From the NCBI GenBank assembly GCA_034505955.1, contig JAPDQK010000002.1, forward strand, positions 1-64,000: a stretch of DNA of 64,000 nucleotides. The letters are read 5' to 3'. The translations under genes were made by a program, and so were the position numbers. The notes below the pieces were generated by a model, which searched no databases, was not told the origin of the DNA, and worked only from the letters and a program-made list of their open reading frames with translations. This DNA comes from Zhuqueibacter pondensis. Lineage in GTDB: Bacteria > Zhuqueibacterota > Zhuqueibacteria > Zhuqueibacterales > Zhuqueibacteraceae. Numbering within the stretch: position 1 is the stretch's first letter; every line of letters starts with the position of its first letter. Of this stretch, positions 44,707-54,388 are shown piece after piece.

Positions 44707-44895
44707 GAATTAATACCCTTGAAAAATCTCTTGACGATAAAACACGCTTGCAGCATATTTTAAAGGCGGAGCCTAACCAGTCTATCGGGGCGGGGTTGTT
44801 TGGCGCTGCTTTGAAACGTCGTCTTCAGAGAGGGCATTTCCATTTTATGGGCGTATGATCCATTCGGAATCTTTTCAATGATTAAATTCATAAAA

Positions 44896-46155
44896 TTATT
44901 TCTCGCACTTGCGAATCTTCACTTCTGAGAAATAACGCAGCACAATCTCCCGATAAGAATAGCCTCGTCGTGCCATTTCCATCGCGCCGTATTGGCAAAG
45001 CCCAAGCCCGTGCCCCAATCCACGACCATTAAAAATATAGTATTTTTTTTCAAAACGCAAATCAAACGCCGTGCTCTTCAGCGTGTTCCAACCAAAGGCG
45101 CGGCAGGTGACGGCGCGGAAATCCTCGCCGTTGATGAGATGGAGTGAGGTGCCCATCAGCGCCAGTTCGCGCACGCGGCCATCCGCGCCTTTTTTTGTGA
45201 TCCAAACTGAATGAATCGACTCACCGAGGCGTCTCTGCCAAAGCTGGTGCAAGCTATCCGCCGCAATTCGTGCGCGCCAGCGATAATGCGGCGATGACGA
45301 GCAAAATGATTCATCGGCAATGCTTTTCAAATAAGGTTGATCTATGCCATTTGCCCAAACACCAACGTCGTCCGCAGTCGTGCCGCCGCAGGTCGAGCTG
45401 TAGTAAGCTTCAATTGGCTGCTCATCAAAAGTCAAAATTTCATCCGCTGTGCTTGCCACCGCTTGTCGAATGGTCGACGTGACACCGGCTATTCCTTTAT
45501 ATGTCTGGCAATGCGTGAGATCGCAAAATTGATAACCGTCTTTTGCATGGCGTTGCCAGTTTTTGGTCATGTAAGTTCGCGAGACCACGGCTTGAGCTTG
45601 CCAGGCAGGCAACTCGGCTTGCGGCATTTCGGCGGCGAGGATACCGGCAAGATAATCTGCAACCGGCACGAGGTTGATCACGGCAAGCTCATTACCATCA
45701 ACATAAATTTGTAACGTGCCAGTATAAGGACGTACGGGAAAGGAAGCCCTGCTTGTACGCCGTTCCGCCTCGTGAGGAATGGGAGCTGCCGCCCAATAAG
45801 CTTCGCCGCTGGCGGATATTCTCACGGTGTCCGCCAATGGCAACGAGCAATTGCCGCCGGCGCTTTGAATTTGCAGCGTCGAGCTGGTGAGAGTAATCCG
45901 AGTCCAACTTTGTGGAGTATCAAAAAGTGGGGCGTTCGCTGCCGCGATAAACAGTCCATTTTTTGTATTTTCCCGAAAATGGCGGGCCGCACTATTTGCT
46001 GAAAATTGGCCAGCCTCTGCATAAATTTCCAAACAGCGTGGCTGGAAGATTTCAAACAGGCGAATTTTAACAGTCTGCGCGGTGCTCGGATCAACCACGA
46101 AAAGCAGAACGCCACAAAGACTACCCAAGAATGGGAAAATTTTCAACTTTGACAC
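44896..46155 (-). CDS. SpoIID/LytB-domain amidase-enhancer-like protein
   Basis: The 419-residue protein starts with a signal peptide (FLGSLCGVLLFVVDPSTAQ), then a middle domain, then the SpoIID domain: LPVADYLAGILAAEMP-like VPVADYLAGILAAEMPQAELP, WQAQAVVSRTYMTKNW, AYYSSTCGGTTADD and the closing GRGLGHGLGLCQYGAMEMA. SpoIID enzymes are lytic transglycosylases acting on denuded peptidoglycan; outside spore formers they are found in many Gram-negative bacteria. The upstream gene at 46228 is on the same strand. Confidence 0.9.
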   Translation of the reverse strand: MSKLKIFPFLGSLCGVLLFVVDPSTAQTVKIRLFEIFQPRCLEIYAEAGQFSANSAARHFRENTKNGLFIAAANAPLFDTPQSWTRITLTSSTLQIQSAGGNCSLPLADTVRISASGEAYWAAAPIPHEAERRTSRASFPVRPYTGTLQIYVDGNELAVINLVPVADYLAGILAAEMPQAELPAWQAQAVVSRTYMTKNWQRHAKDGYQFCDLTHCQTYKGIAGVTSTIRQAVASTADEILTFDEQPIEAYYSSTCGGTTADDVGVWANGIDQPYLKSIADESFCSSSPHYRWRARIAADSLHQLWQRRLGESIHSVWITKKGADGRVRELALMGTSLHLINGEDFRAVTCRAFGWNTLKSTAFDLRFEKKYYIFNGRGLGHGLGLCQYGAMEMARRGYSYREIVLRYFSEVKIRKCEK

Positions 46156-46227
46156 GGCAATTTCAATCCTGCAAGGTTGGAAAAACTCGAGGCGCTTTAG
46201 CGTCGTTTCATTGGTTAGCTCCGAAAT

Positions 46228-47847
46228 TTATTTGGGGGCGACAACCCACCTTTCATCCCATTCGGTAATCTCATACCGGTTGGTCATGGGAAAATTTGGC
46301 GGGCGCATTTTTTCGAAGCGTTTGTCAAATCGAATGCGCGTGGCATAGCGTGGCTCGGTGGCCGAAATCGAGCCGGCAGAGAGACTGCCGTAAATATGCA
46401 GTGTTCCTTCGTGGCGTGAATACAGATGCGTCACACGAAACCAGCCTTTGGCCAAAATCGCAGCATAAATTTTCAGATCGCCGGGGCCGGTCACGGAGGG
46501 CGGCGCAATTTCAATATCTTTTGCACTGACCAAACCGAGGAAGTCATCGGCTTTTGTGGAAACTTCCGGATCGCGGGCGTAAAGCAAATCGTCATCAATA
46601 ACGATTTTATTTTCACTGTAGATCAGCAGCGTGCCTTTGACGACGCCTTTCACATGCAGCTTGGCTTTGCCACGCCCGATGATACAATTGGGATCATTTG
46701 AAAGGGTTGCCTTGTGCACAGTTTGCGGTGCGGAAACCGTATGCCAACTGTAAGTGCCATCGGGATGGAAAGTGAGCCAGGTTTCTTCGGTGAATGATTT
46801 CAGAGGGCCAGTGTTGACAGTGGTATCGTGGGATATTCCGAAGAACACCCGTGGCAGAGGAATGGGATCAGTTCCGGTTTCAACGCCGCCGATAAAAATC
46901 TCCCGGCTGTCGAGGAATGGGCCGCCTTCGTGGCGGCTGAAGGAGTAGTCGGCAGTGGTCACTTTGCCGCGAAATTTCGGCCGCGTGCCGCGACTGCCAC
47001 TGATGAGCAAAGCACTGTTACTGTGAAAGCGACCGTCGAACTCATCGTCATGCACCGCTACGTGGGGATCCCAGTAATCCACAAATTGAGCAAACTGGGA
47101 AAACGCCAGGCGGCTCATCCGCAGCCGCGTGGATAAAGTATCCTCGCCCTCAAAGGTGGTGACCGTAATGAAAAGCTCGTCGAGGTGAGTGGCCGATCTT
47201 GCGGGCTGATGGTGGATTTCAAACTGAAAGAATTGCCCGTTTTTTCCCCACGTAAAAGAGGAATCAAAAGCTGCCGAGGTGATCGGACGAGAGACGAGCG
47301 CTCTCACTTTTTTCAGAATGGCGTTGCGCTGCGGCGAGTAGATGGGTAGCTGTAAGGGAACCAACTCGGGTAGCGTTGAAGAGATCGAAGTTGCTCGTGG
47401 CAGAGCAGGAACTGATGGTGCCATCGTTGAAATCGTTCCCGTATTAGCGGTGGCCTCCGCGGCGCGATCATTTTCTTCACTCCGCTCAGCGTCGAGTGAT
47501 GATGCTTCGTCGACGCTGGAATATGATACGGCATCGGGAGTCATCGGAATATCCCGCGGCGCTTGCGGCATCACAGTCTCTTGCGGCGTAGAATTTGGCG
47601 ACGAGGGTTCGATAGGATTCTCCGCCTTCCTCTGGTGGCCTTCGCCTGAGTTTAGTTCGTTGGAATTTCCTAAAACGAATTCAAAGAGCAAAGGCGGTAC
47701 GCCGTCGAATGAAGGTTCGAGCAAAGAAATCAACCTACCAGCCATCAGAAGAAACAACAGATGAGCGCAAAGCGACAAGCCGAGGGCGCTGCGAAAGGAA
47801 ATGGGGCGGCGGGCGTCTTGCATAATCCTGTTATGAAGAAACTTCAT
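46228..47847 (-). CDS. Membrane-anchored hypothetical protein with TonB-like N-terminus
   Basis: A single membrane helix near the N-terminus (SALGLSLCAHLLFLLMAGRL) is followed by a Pro/Ser/Thr/Glu-rich linker of about 130 residues, much like the first part of TonB proteins. The C-terminal 330 residues form a beta-rich domain with repeated short strands (CIIGRGKAKLHVKGVVKGTLLIYSE, LKIYAAILAKGWFRV, LHIYGSLSAGSISA) resembling polymer-forming or DUF4900-type right-handed repeats. No known function; the trailing MPPNFP.TNRYEI.W style ending is seen in such pilus-assembly-type proteins. Confidence 0.55.
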   Translation of the reverse strand: MKFLHNRIMQDARRPISFRSALGLSLCAHLLFLLMAGRLISLLEPSFDGVPPLLFEFVLGNSNELNSGEGHQRKAENPIEPSSPNSTPQETVMPQAPRDIPMTPDAVSYSSVDEASSLDAERSEENDRAAEATANTGTISTMAPSVPALPRATSISSTLPELVPLQLPIYSPQRNAILKKVRALVSRPITSAAFDSSFTWGKNGQFFQFEIHHQPARSATHLDELFITVTTFEGEDTLSTRLRMSRLAFSQFAQFVDYWDPHVAVHDDEFDGRFHSNSALLISGSRGTRPKFRGKVTTADYSFSRHEGGPFLDSREIFIGGVETGTDPIPLPRVFFGISHDTTVNTGPLKSFTEETWLTFHPDGTYSWHTVSAPQTVHKATLSNDPNCIIGRGKAKLHVKGVVKGTLLIYSENKIVIDDDLLYARDPEVSTKADDFLGLVSAKDIEIAPPSVTGPGDLKIYAAILAKGWFRVTHLYSRHEGTLHIYGSLSAGSISATEPRYATRIRFDKRFEKMRPPNFPMTNRYEITEWDERWVVAPK

Positions 47848-48117
47848 GACGGCTCAGGGAAAATTCGTTTTATGCCCGGGGCAGGTTTGTTACAGTAATC
47901 ATCCTCCGCACTGCTTTTCTATGAATTTATACATACACGTGAAAAGTGCAAGGGAAATTTTCAAGTATTATTCGCTCTCGAGTTCATTCGATAAGAGCGA
48001 AACTTCTGCTTGCCTTTTTAGAGTATTGTTATTATACTTATAGAGTCATCAACCAAGTGAAATTCTGTCCAGACCAGTGGTTTGGGCTGCAATGAAACTC
48101 ATTTAAAGGGCCATGCC
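47848..48117. other. Divergent intergenic region, 270 bp
   Basis: This AT-rich region separates the divergent TonB-like gene and the FAH gene and must hold their promoters. The stretch TTGTTATTATACTTATA at 48024-48041 is a plausible -10 area for the rightward gene. No repeat or RNA structure is recognised. Confidence 0.3.
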
Positions 48118-49017
48118 TTGACGCGAGCATTTGCCTACCTGAATAAGAGAAACTTTCCGCAAATCGGTGTGGAATGGAACGGTGTGCGCTACAATTTCTC
48201 GCAAGCGTGGGAAATTTTCAAACAGATCAAACTGGATCGTCATGCTCCCGACCTGCACTTCCTGCAGTTGATGGTGGAGTTGGATCTTTTTCATGTCGAG
48301 ACCTTTGCCGAGGTCTTTACCACGCTGCAAGAATTTCGCCCGCTCGATGATTTGCGCTTGCAGCAGGATTTTCGGATGCAAGTTCCCATCAGCCGGCCGC
48401 AGAAAATTCTGTGCGTCGGCCGCAATTATGCCGAGCACGCGAAAGAGTTGGGCAACAAGCCGGCGGCCGAGGAGCCGGTGTTCTTTGCCAAATCGGTATC
48501 CGCCATGATCGCCCATGAAGAAGCAGTGCGCTTGCCGCGCCAGGTCGGCCGCGTCGATCACGAAGTGGAGCTGGCGATTGTGATCGGCAAAACTGCTGCG
48601 CATATTGCAGCGCAATACGCGCGTGATTTCATTGCCGGTTACACTATTCTGAATGATGTGACCGCACGGGAACTGCAAAAGAAAGACATTGCGGCCGGTC
48701 TGCCGTGGTTCCGCTCCAAAAGTTTCGATACGTTCTGTCCGGTGGGTCCGTATCTCATTCCCGCGGAAGACGTGCCAAATCCCCAAGCACTCACTCTCCA
48801 GCTCGAGGTGAATCACGAGGTCCGGCAAAACGCTTCGACCGCTGAGATGATTTTTCCGGTCACGGAAATTGTCAGCTATCTTTCGCATTTTTGCACTTTG
48901 CAGCCGGGTGACCTTATTGCGACCGGTTCGCCTGCCGGTGTCGGGTCGATTCAGCCGGGCGATACGATGGTGGCAAGTATCGAGGGCTTCGGAGAGCTTG
49001 TTAATCCCGTGGTATAA
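48118..49017 (+). CDS. Fumarylacetoacetate hydrolase family protein
   Basis: The 299-residue protein has the FAH fold markers: ILCVGRNYAEHAKELGNK, EPVFFAKSVSAMIAHEEAV, VDHEVELAIVIGK, GYTILNDVTARELQ and CTLQPGDLIATGSPAGVGSIQPGD. The acidic metal ligands in VDHEVELA are kept, so it should hydrolyse or decarboxylate an acylpyruvate-type compound. The start is uncertain: TTG at 48118 stands 8 bases from AAAGGG, while an open frame reaches TTG at 48082 with 12 more residues. Confidence 0.88.
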   Translation: MTRAFAYLNKRNFPQIGVEWNGVRYNFSQAWEIFKQIKLDRHAPDLHFLQLMVELDLFHVETFAEVFTTLQEFRPLDDLRLQQDFRMQVPISRPQKILCVGRNYAEHAKELGNKPAAEEPVFFAKSVSAMIAHEEAVRLPRQVGRVDHEVELAIVIGKTAAHIAAQYARDFIAGYTILNDVTARELQKKDIAAGLPWFRSKSFDTFCPVGPYLIPAEDVPNPQALTLQLEVNHEVRQNASTAEMIFPVTEIVSYLSHFCTLQPGDLIATGSPAGVGSIQPGDTMVASIEGFGELVNPVV

Positions 49018-49127
49018 GGCTTGTCTGCCTCCATAAACGCTGGAGACAAAAAACAAGCGAAAAAACGAGTGTGCAGTATTCTCAGAATCAACTTTCTCTC
49101 TCAATCTAATTCAAGGAGGAAAATTTC

Positions 49128-50933
49128 ATGTTAAAGGAAAAAAGCGCAAATGGTCGGTGTCACGGGCAGATTTGCCGTCTCCGGTTTGCAACTTATTGCC
49201 TGCTGAGCTCCCTTTTGCTTTTTTCAGTCGACGGCATGACGCAAGTCAGCATTAAAAACAAGCCGCGCGTGGTGCCGGGTGAAGTCATCGTGAAATATCG
49301 GGCAGGGGTGCCGGAAAGCGAACAACAAAGCGCTTTGCAGCGCGCCGGTCTCACCGTAATCAGGCGTTCGGCAACTTTGGGATTCATGCGTTCCAAAACC
49401 ACGGCAATCACGACGCAAGCTGTGGACGCGGCCATTCAATCCTTCAAAGCCGACCCCAGGGTTGAATATGCCGAGCCGAATTACTACGTTTACGCGCTCG
49501 ATATGCCCCCAAAGCCGGCTCATTCCGTCCCTCCGGTAATCCCGAACGATCCGCGCTTTAGCGAGCTGTGGAACATGAACAACAGCAACGATGCCGATAT
49601 TGACGCACCCGAAGCCTGGGATACTCAGACCGGCAGTGGTGACATCATTGTCGGCGTGATCGATACCGGCATTGATTATGATCATGAGGATCTCAAGGAT
49701 AATATCTGGCGCAATCCCGGCGAGACCGGCGATGGGAAAGAGAATAACGGCAAGGATGACGACGGCAACGGCTACGTCGACGATTATCGTGGCTGGAATT
49801 TCGTCTTCAATAATAACGATCCGTATGACAACAATGACCACGGCACACATTGCGCTGGTATTATTGGCGCCGTCGGCAACAACGGCAAAGGCGTGGTGGG
49901 CGTAAATTGGCGCGTGAAGTTGATGCCGCTCAAGTTTCTTGGGCAGGATGGCTCCGGCACGACGGATGATGCGGCGGAGGCCATTATTTACGCCGCCAAG
50001 ATGGGTGCAAAAATTCTCAGTAATAGTTGGGGAGGTGGCGATGCCTCGAATACCTTGAAGAATGCCATCCAGTATGCGAGCGATCGTGGCGCATTGTTCA
50101 TTGCTGCCGCCGGCAACGAATCGTCCAATACGGATGCTCTGCCGAACTACCCCTCGAACTATGACCTGCCCAATGTGGTTTCGGTTGCCAGTTCGGATCG
50201 GAACGATCAGCTTTCCAGCTTTTCCAATTATGGTCGGCGCACGGTCGATCTCGCAGCGCCGGGTTCCAGCATCCTCAGCGCGCGACCGTTGAGCCGATAT
50301 CAACTGCTGAGCGGCACCAGCATGGCCACGCCGCATGTTTCCGGGGCCGCGGCGCTGATTTGGGCTCAATATCCGAATCTCACCATGAAGCAGGTTCTTG
50401 TGCGCCTGCTCGGCGCGGTCGATCGCAAAAGCGCTTTCATCGGCAAAATGGTAACGGGTGGACGTTTGAACGTGGCAAATGCCTTTACCACCAAACCGCT
50501 TATTGCCCAAACGACGGATTACGGCAATACGGCGGACACTGCCGGTCCGTATACCATCAACACCGCAGCAGTGGACGATGGCACGGTGACGAGCGTTGAC
50601 CTGGTTTACTCGATCAATGGTGCGGCGGGCGACACGGTGGCGATGACCAGCACGGGAAATGATTCCTATACGGCCAATATTCCAGGCCAGGCACTGGAGA
50701 CGACAATTGGCTACATCGTCATCGCAACCGACAATGATGGCAATCGTACCATAAGTCCCACCTACTCGTTTAAAATTACCAAAGAGCCCTCGGAGCCTGG
50801 CGGTGGTTGTTGTGGGCAGAGTGCCATGTCATTTGAAGGATTGAATAAACAGACCCGTTGGGCAGTCGAAATTCCGCTCAACGTCGGCTTTTTCCTCATC
50901 CCCATCGTATTGTTGCGCCGGCGGAAAAAGTGA
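49128..50933 (+). CDS. Secreted subtilisin-like S8 protease with C-terminal sorting-type tail
   Basis: A signal region (CLLSSLLLFSVDG) precedes an inhibitor-like propeptide (PGEVIVKYRAGVPESEQQSALQ, residues 50-125) and a subtilase domain with D179 (GVIDTGIDYDHED), H238 (NDHGTHCAG) and S398 (GTSMATPHVSG). An Ig-like domain follows. The end is tripartite: GGGCCGQS, a hydrophobic helix (LNVGFFLIPIVLL) and RRRKK. That is the shape of CTERM-type anchoring signals that are cut and replaced after export. AAGGAGG precedes the ATG. Confidence 0.92.
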   Translation: MLKEKSANGRCHGQICRLRFATYCLLSSLLLFSVDGMTQVSIKNKPRVVPGEVIVKYRAGVPESEQQSALQRAGLTVIRRSATLGFMRSKTTAITTQAVDAAIQSFKADPRVEYAEPNYYVYALDMPPKPAHSVPPVIPNDPRFSELWNMNNSNDADIDAPEAWDTQTGSGDIIVGVIDTGIDYDHEDLKDNIWRNPGETGDGKENNGKDDDGNGYVDDYRGWNFVFNNNDPYDNNDHGTHCAGIIGAVGNNGKGVVGVNWRVKLMPLKFLGQDGSGTTDDAAEAIIYAAKMGAKILSNSWGGGDASNTLKNAIQYASDRGALFIAAAGNESSNTDALPNYPSNYDLPNVVSVASSDRNDQLSSFSNYGRRTVDLAAPGSSILSARPLSRYQLLSGTSMATPHVSGAAALIWAQYPNLTMKQVLVRLLGAVDRKSAFIGKMVTGGRLNVANAFTTKPLIAQTTDYGNTADTAGPYTINTAAVDDGTVTSVDLVYSINGAAGDTVAMTSTGNDSYTANIPGQALETTIGYIVIATDNDGNRTISPTYSFKITKEPSEPGGGCCGQSAMSFEGLNKQTRWAVEIPLNVGFFLIPIVLLRRRKK

Positions 50934-50949
50934 TTTTTGATTACGGAGT

Positions 50950-50998
50950 CCGGATGCTTGAGATGGGATCGGGCATCCGGCTGCTTCAACCCAACAAA
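50950..50998 (+). terminator. Possible terminator after the S8 protease
   Basis: CCGGATGC (50950-50957) and GCATCCGG (50973-50980) are a perfect 8-bp inverted repeat around 15 bases, starting 17 bases after the stop. A run of seven T residues comes only about 20 bases later, so the fit to an intrinsic terminator is incomplete. Confidence 0.35.
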
Positions 50999-51159
50999 TT
51001 TTTTTGCTGTTTTTGCTAATTTGGAGGATATTCCGAAATAGTTAAACTATCGCGGAGGCGACTCCAAAATGGACATGATCAAACAAATGCTTCATATTGA
51101 TCTCCCATCGCGGTAATGCGCATTTTCCCGAGGCCAAGAAAAACAGGGTAAAGAGCAAA

Positions 51160-53328
51160 ATGAAAAGCATGAAAGCATCTTATCAAGCCCTGGCGCGTTC
51201 TCTTCCTGGTTATGCCTCGCGACTCTTGCTGCTGCATCTTCTTACTTTTTCACTGCCAGTGCTTTGCCAACCGGCGAATTGGTTTGGCCGTTTTCTGGAA
51301 TTGCCGAATCCCGACAGTTGCCGCGCCTATTTGTTTCATCTCACCGAAGAGCCGCACGTTGCCGGCACGCCGCAGGATTACGAAACGGCTGAGTATGTCA
51401 TGAAGAAATTCAAATCGTACGGGTTGGCCGTGGAAATGCCCACTTACGATGTTTATCTCGCCTATCCGAAAAAAAGCGAATTCAAGATCACGCAGCCAAT
51501 CGAATTTACCGGACCGACGCCGGAAGCCGGTTATCTCGAAGACAAAGATTCTTTCGGTCCCGATATCATCAAGCCGTTTCACGCCTACGCTGCGAGCGGC
51601 GAGGCTGAAGGCCAGGTGGTCTATGTCAATTACGGATTGCCGGAAGATTATGAAAAACTCGAGACCCTCGGCATTTCGGTGCGCGATCGCATCGTGCTCG
51701 TACGCTACGGCCGTTCATATCGTGGCATAAAAGTGCGGGTTGCAGAAGAACATAAAGCCCGCGCAGTGTTGATTTATTCCGATCCCGCTGATGATGGTTA
51801 CATGCAGGGCGACGTTTATCCTGTCGGTCCGATGCGTCCAGAGACTGCGATTCAGCGCGGCTCGGTGCAATATTTTTTCATCTACCCCGGTGATCCGCTC
51901 ACCCCTGGTTGGGCGGCGACGAGCATAGCACAGCGCCTCGCGCCCGAACGCGCTTACAATCTGCCACGAATCCCCTCATTGCCTCTTTCCTATTTTGACG
52001 GTGAAAAAATTCTTCGAAATTTGGCCGGGCCCAATGTTCCGAAGGGTTGGCAGGGAGGACTGCCATTTGCATATCATGTTGGTCCAGGCCCGGCCATGGT
52101 GCAAATCAACGTTGACATGGATTATGTCGTCCAACCGATTTGGAATGTGATCGGCACGTTGAAAGGGCAGGAGGAGCCGGAGAATATCGTCATGTTCGGC
52201 AATCATCGTGATGCGTGGACCTACGGCGCGGTTGATCCCAACTCCGGAACCGCCGTGCTTTTGGAGATGGCGCGTACCTTGGGCGCGCTTGTCCGACAAG
52301 GTTATCGGCCCCGTCGCACCATTCAATTGGCCAATTGGGACGGTGAGGAATACGGTATGCTCGGCTCAACAGAGTGGGTGGAGAATTACAAAACGTTGAC
52401 CTCGCGCAATATCGTCGCGTATATAAATATGGATGCCGCCATCAGTGGCAATCAATTTTCAGTGGGCGCCTCGCCCACGTTGCGCACCTTCGTCCAGCAA
52501 ATTGCCGGCATGGTGACGGATCCGAAAAGTGGCCGCAGTGTGTTGAGCCGCTGGTGGCAGCAGCAAAATGAAGGCAGGAAAAAGAAAATCGAGCCGAATT
52601 GGGCTGCCCTCGACACGCTTGCCGTCAATATCGAAGATCTTGGCAGCGGTTCGGACTTCGCCGCGTTTCTCCATTTTGCCGGTGCGCCGTGCATCTCGAT
52701 GAGTTTCGGCGGGCCGTATGGTGTGTACCATGCCGTGTATGATGATTTCTATTGGATGGAAAAATTCGGCGATCCCACTTTTGTGTACCACGCGACACTG
52801 ACCAAAATCGCTGGATTGATGGCGATGGCGCTTGCGGACAGACCGCTGTTGCCGGTGGATATTCTCACGTTTGCCAAGTCACTGAGAAGAGAAGTCAGAA
52901 GTGTGCAAATGAGTTTGAAAGAGTTTGAGACGAAACCGCTCACCCAACTCGGTGATCTCGCGCGCAAAGTGAGTGAGTGGGTGAAGGTGGCTGAAAGCTG
53001 GCGCAAGATTGCTCCGAATGCCGCCAGCCTCCAGGCCGGAGATTTGCGCCTGATCAACAGCCATCTCATGGCGATTGATCGCGCCTTCATCTCCTCCGAT
53101 GGATTGCGTGGCCGAACCTGGCACAAAAATTTATATGTGGCGCCCGGTGAATATGCCGGTTACGCCGCCCAGACCTTGCCGGGCTTGCGCGAGTGCATTG
53201 ACAAAAACGATTTGGATCGCCTGCCCATTGAAGAATCCCGTCTCATTAAGGCTGTTGAAACGGCAATCGCCGAAACCCAGGCAGCGGTGGATTTGGTGCA
53301 AAAACGAACAACGGATGGAGGAAAATGA
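51160..53328 (+). CDS. M28B peptidase, glutamate carboxypeptidase II-like
   Basis: The 722-residue secreted protein has a signal peptide (SRLLLLHLLTFSLPVLCQ), a PA domain inserted near residues 120-280 (SVRDRIVLVRYGRSYRGIKVRVAEEHKARAVLIYSDPADDGY), the M28 catalytic domain and a helical dimerisation domain. The co-catalytic zinc ligands lie in FGNHRDAWTYGAVDPNSG, WDGEEYGMLGSTEW, YINMDAA and YHAVYDDFYWM, so it looks active. The start at 51160 is taken because the preceding 21 codons are polar and the signal peptide follows. It is coupled to the next gene by ATGA. Confidence 0.92.
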   Translation: MKSMKASYQALARSLPGYASRLLLLHLLTFSLPVLCQPANWFGRFLELPNPDSCRAYLFHLTEEPHVAGTPQDYETAEYVMKKFKSYGLAVEMPTYDVYLAYPKKSEFKITQPIEFTGPTPEAGYLEDKDSFGPDIIKPFHAYAASGEAEGQVVYVNYGLPEDYEKLETLGISVRDRIVLVRYGRSYRGIKVRVAEEHKARAVLIYSDPADDGYMQGDVYPVGPMRPETAIQRGSVQYFFIYPGDPLTPGWAATSIAQRLAPERAYNLPRIPSLPLSYFDGEKILRNLAGPNVPKGWQGGLPFAYHVGPGPAMVQINVDMDYVVQPIWNVIGTLKGQEEPENIVMFGNHRDAWTYGAVDPNSGTAVLLEMARTLGALVRQGYRPRRTIQLANWDGEEYGMLGSTEWVENYKTLTSRNIVAYINMDAAISGNQFSVGASPTLRTFVQQIAGMVTDPKSGRSVLSRWWQQQNEGRKKKIEPNWAALDTLAVNIEDLGSGSDFAAFLHFAGAPCISMSFGGPYGVYHAVYDDFYWMEKFGDPTFVYHATLTKIAGLMAMALADRPLLPVDILTFAKSLRREVRSVQMSLKEFETKPLTQLGDLARKVSEWVKVAESWRKIAPNAASLQAGDLRLINSHLMAIDRAFISSDGLRGRTWHKNLYVAPGEYAGYAAQTLPGLRECIDKNDLDRLPIEESRLIKAVETAIAETQAAVDLVQKRTTDGGK

Positions 53329-54209
53329 TGCAGCTTCCTGATGCTGAAGTCAAACTTTTCTATAAACTTTATCACCCGCTTTTGCTCTACACGGCTCAGA
53401 AAACCCAACAGGTAAAAAACGTTTCCCTATCAGGTGAAATTCGCCAAATCCCTTTTGAAAAGCTCAACGACATCAGATCAGCGCTCTATGGTCAAGTTGG
53501 CTTGATTGATTCATTTGTGGCAGAAAATCCGCTCGCGTTCTCGAAGGACGAGCTGGACATCATTTCCGGATGGAAAAACTTTGTCAAGGACACGTTCTAC
53601 ATCGTCCGGTATCTCAAAGACTACGCTGTTTTTCTTACCGGCGCTTCCCCCGCGAAAGCTTATGGTGTGCGCGCGCTTTACAGCACATTTGAAGAAGTGG
53701 TTGGGCCGATTTTGCCAATCATGGTCGAAGCGATTTTGCTGCCTTTTCAAGGGAAGATCATTTACGATGGCTTGGTCGCACCGTATCGAATTTCCTTTGG
53801 CGCTGGCATACGTCGCAACTTAAACGAGGCCTACCAAAGGGCGAAAGCACAGCATGGAATCATCACCAGTTTTGACATGCCGGTGAAACAACAAAGCGAC
53901 GCCGAGCTGCTCAAGTTTTATTTGCGAAACCAAGCCAGCCGCGAGGAATATGCGGGCGAAATTTATGATTTAATTCACAAGGACAAAAGCTTGCTGCTCT
54001 TGTATCATCAAGAAATGGGTAAAATCAGCGCCACCAGTTACAAAAGACATCTGCGAGAGCTTGGATTCAAAAATGCCTGGTTTGGTATTTTGGATGGAAT
54101 GATTGTTGTCGGCGGTGCGACAAAGCAGGAGGTCGAACGGATTGCGCAGGAAATCGTGCCACCAGATAAACGCGAATTGCTTTATGTTTTTCAGTTCAAA
54201 GCAAAGTAG
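53325..54209 (+). CDS. Hypothetical protein coupled to M28B peptidase
   Basis: I do not recognise this 294-residue soluble protein. It has no signal peptide or membrane helix. The N-terminal half is helical (LPDAEVKLFYKLYHPLLLYTAQK, ISGWKNFVKDTFYIVRYLKDYAVFL), and the C-terminus has LYHQEMGKISATSYKRHLRELGFKNAWFGILDGMIVVGG. Its ATG overlaps the stop of the upstream peptidase gene, which suggests co-expression but says little about function. Confidence 0.6.
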   Translation: MMQLPDAEVKLFYKLYHPLLLYTAQKTQQVKNVSLSGEIRQIPFEKLNDIRSALYGQVGLIDSFVAENPLAFSKDELDIISGWKNFVKDTFYIVRYLKDYAVFLTGASPAKAYGVRALYSTFEEVVGPILPIMVEAILLPFQGKIIYDGLVAPYRISFGAGIRRNLNEAYQRAKAQHGIITSFDMPVKQQSDAELLKFYLRNQASREEYAGEIYDLIHKDKSLLLLYHQEMGKISATSYKRHLRELGFKNAWFGILDGMIVVGGATKQEVERIAQEIVPPDKRELLYVFQFKAK

Positions 54210-54388
54210 CGAATATGTTTCGTGGAAGGTTTCTTGCTGAATGATTCAAAAATTTTGCAGCAAGCGAGAAAAACTTTTCAGAAGCTCGGCCTGTGCTGGT
54301 AAATGCGCGTCTCGGTAAAACCGCATTTTTCCTGAGTTTTTGCGCAATGACATTTTAAATAAATCCTGTTCAACCTTATGTGGAAACC

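Noticed and set aside
54230..54300. CTTGCTG/CAGCAAG pair after the hypothetical gene at 53325
   Set aside because: A 7-bp stem without a T run is not enough to call a terminator.
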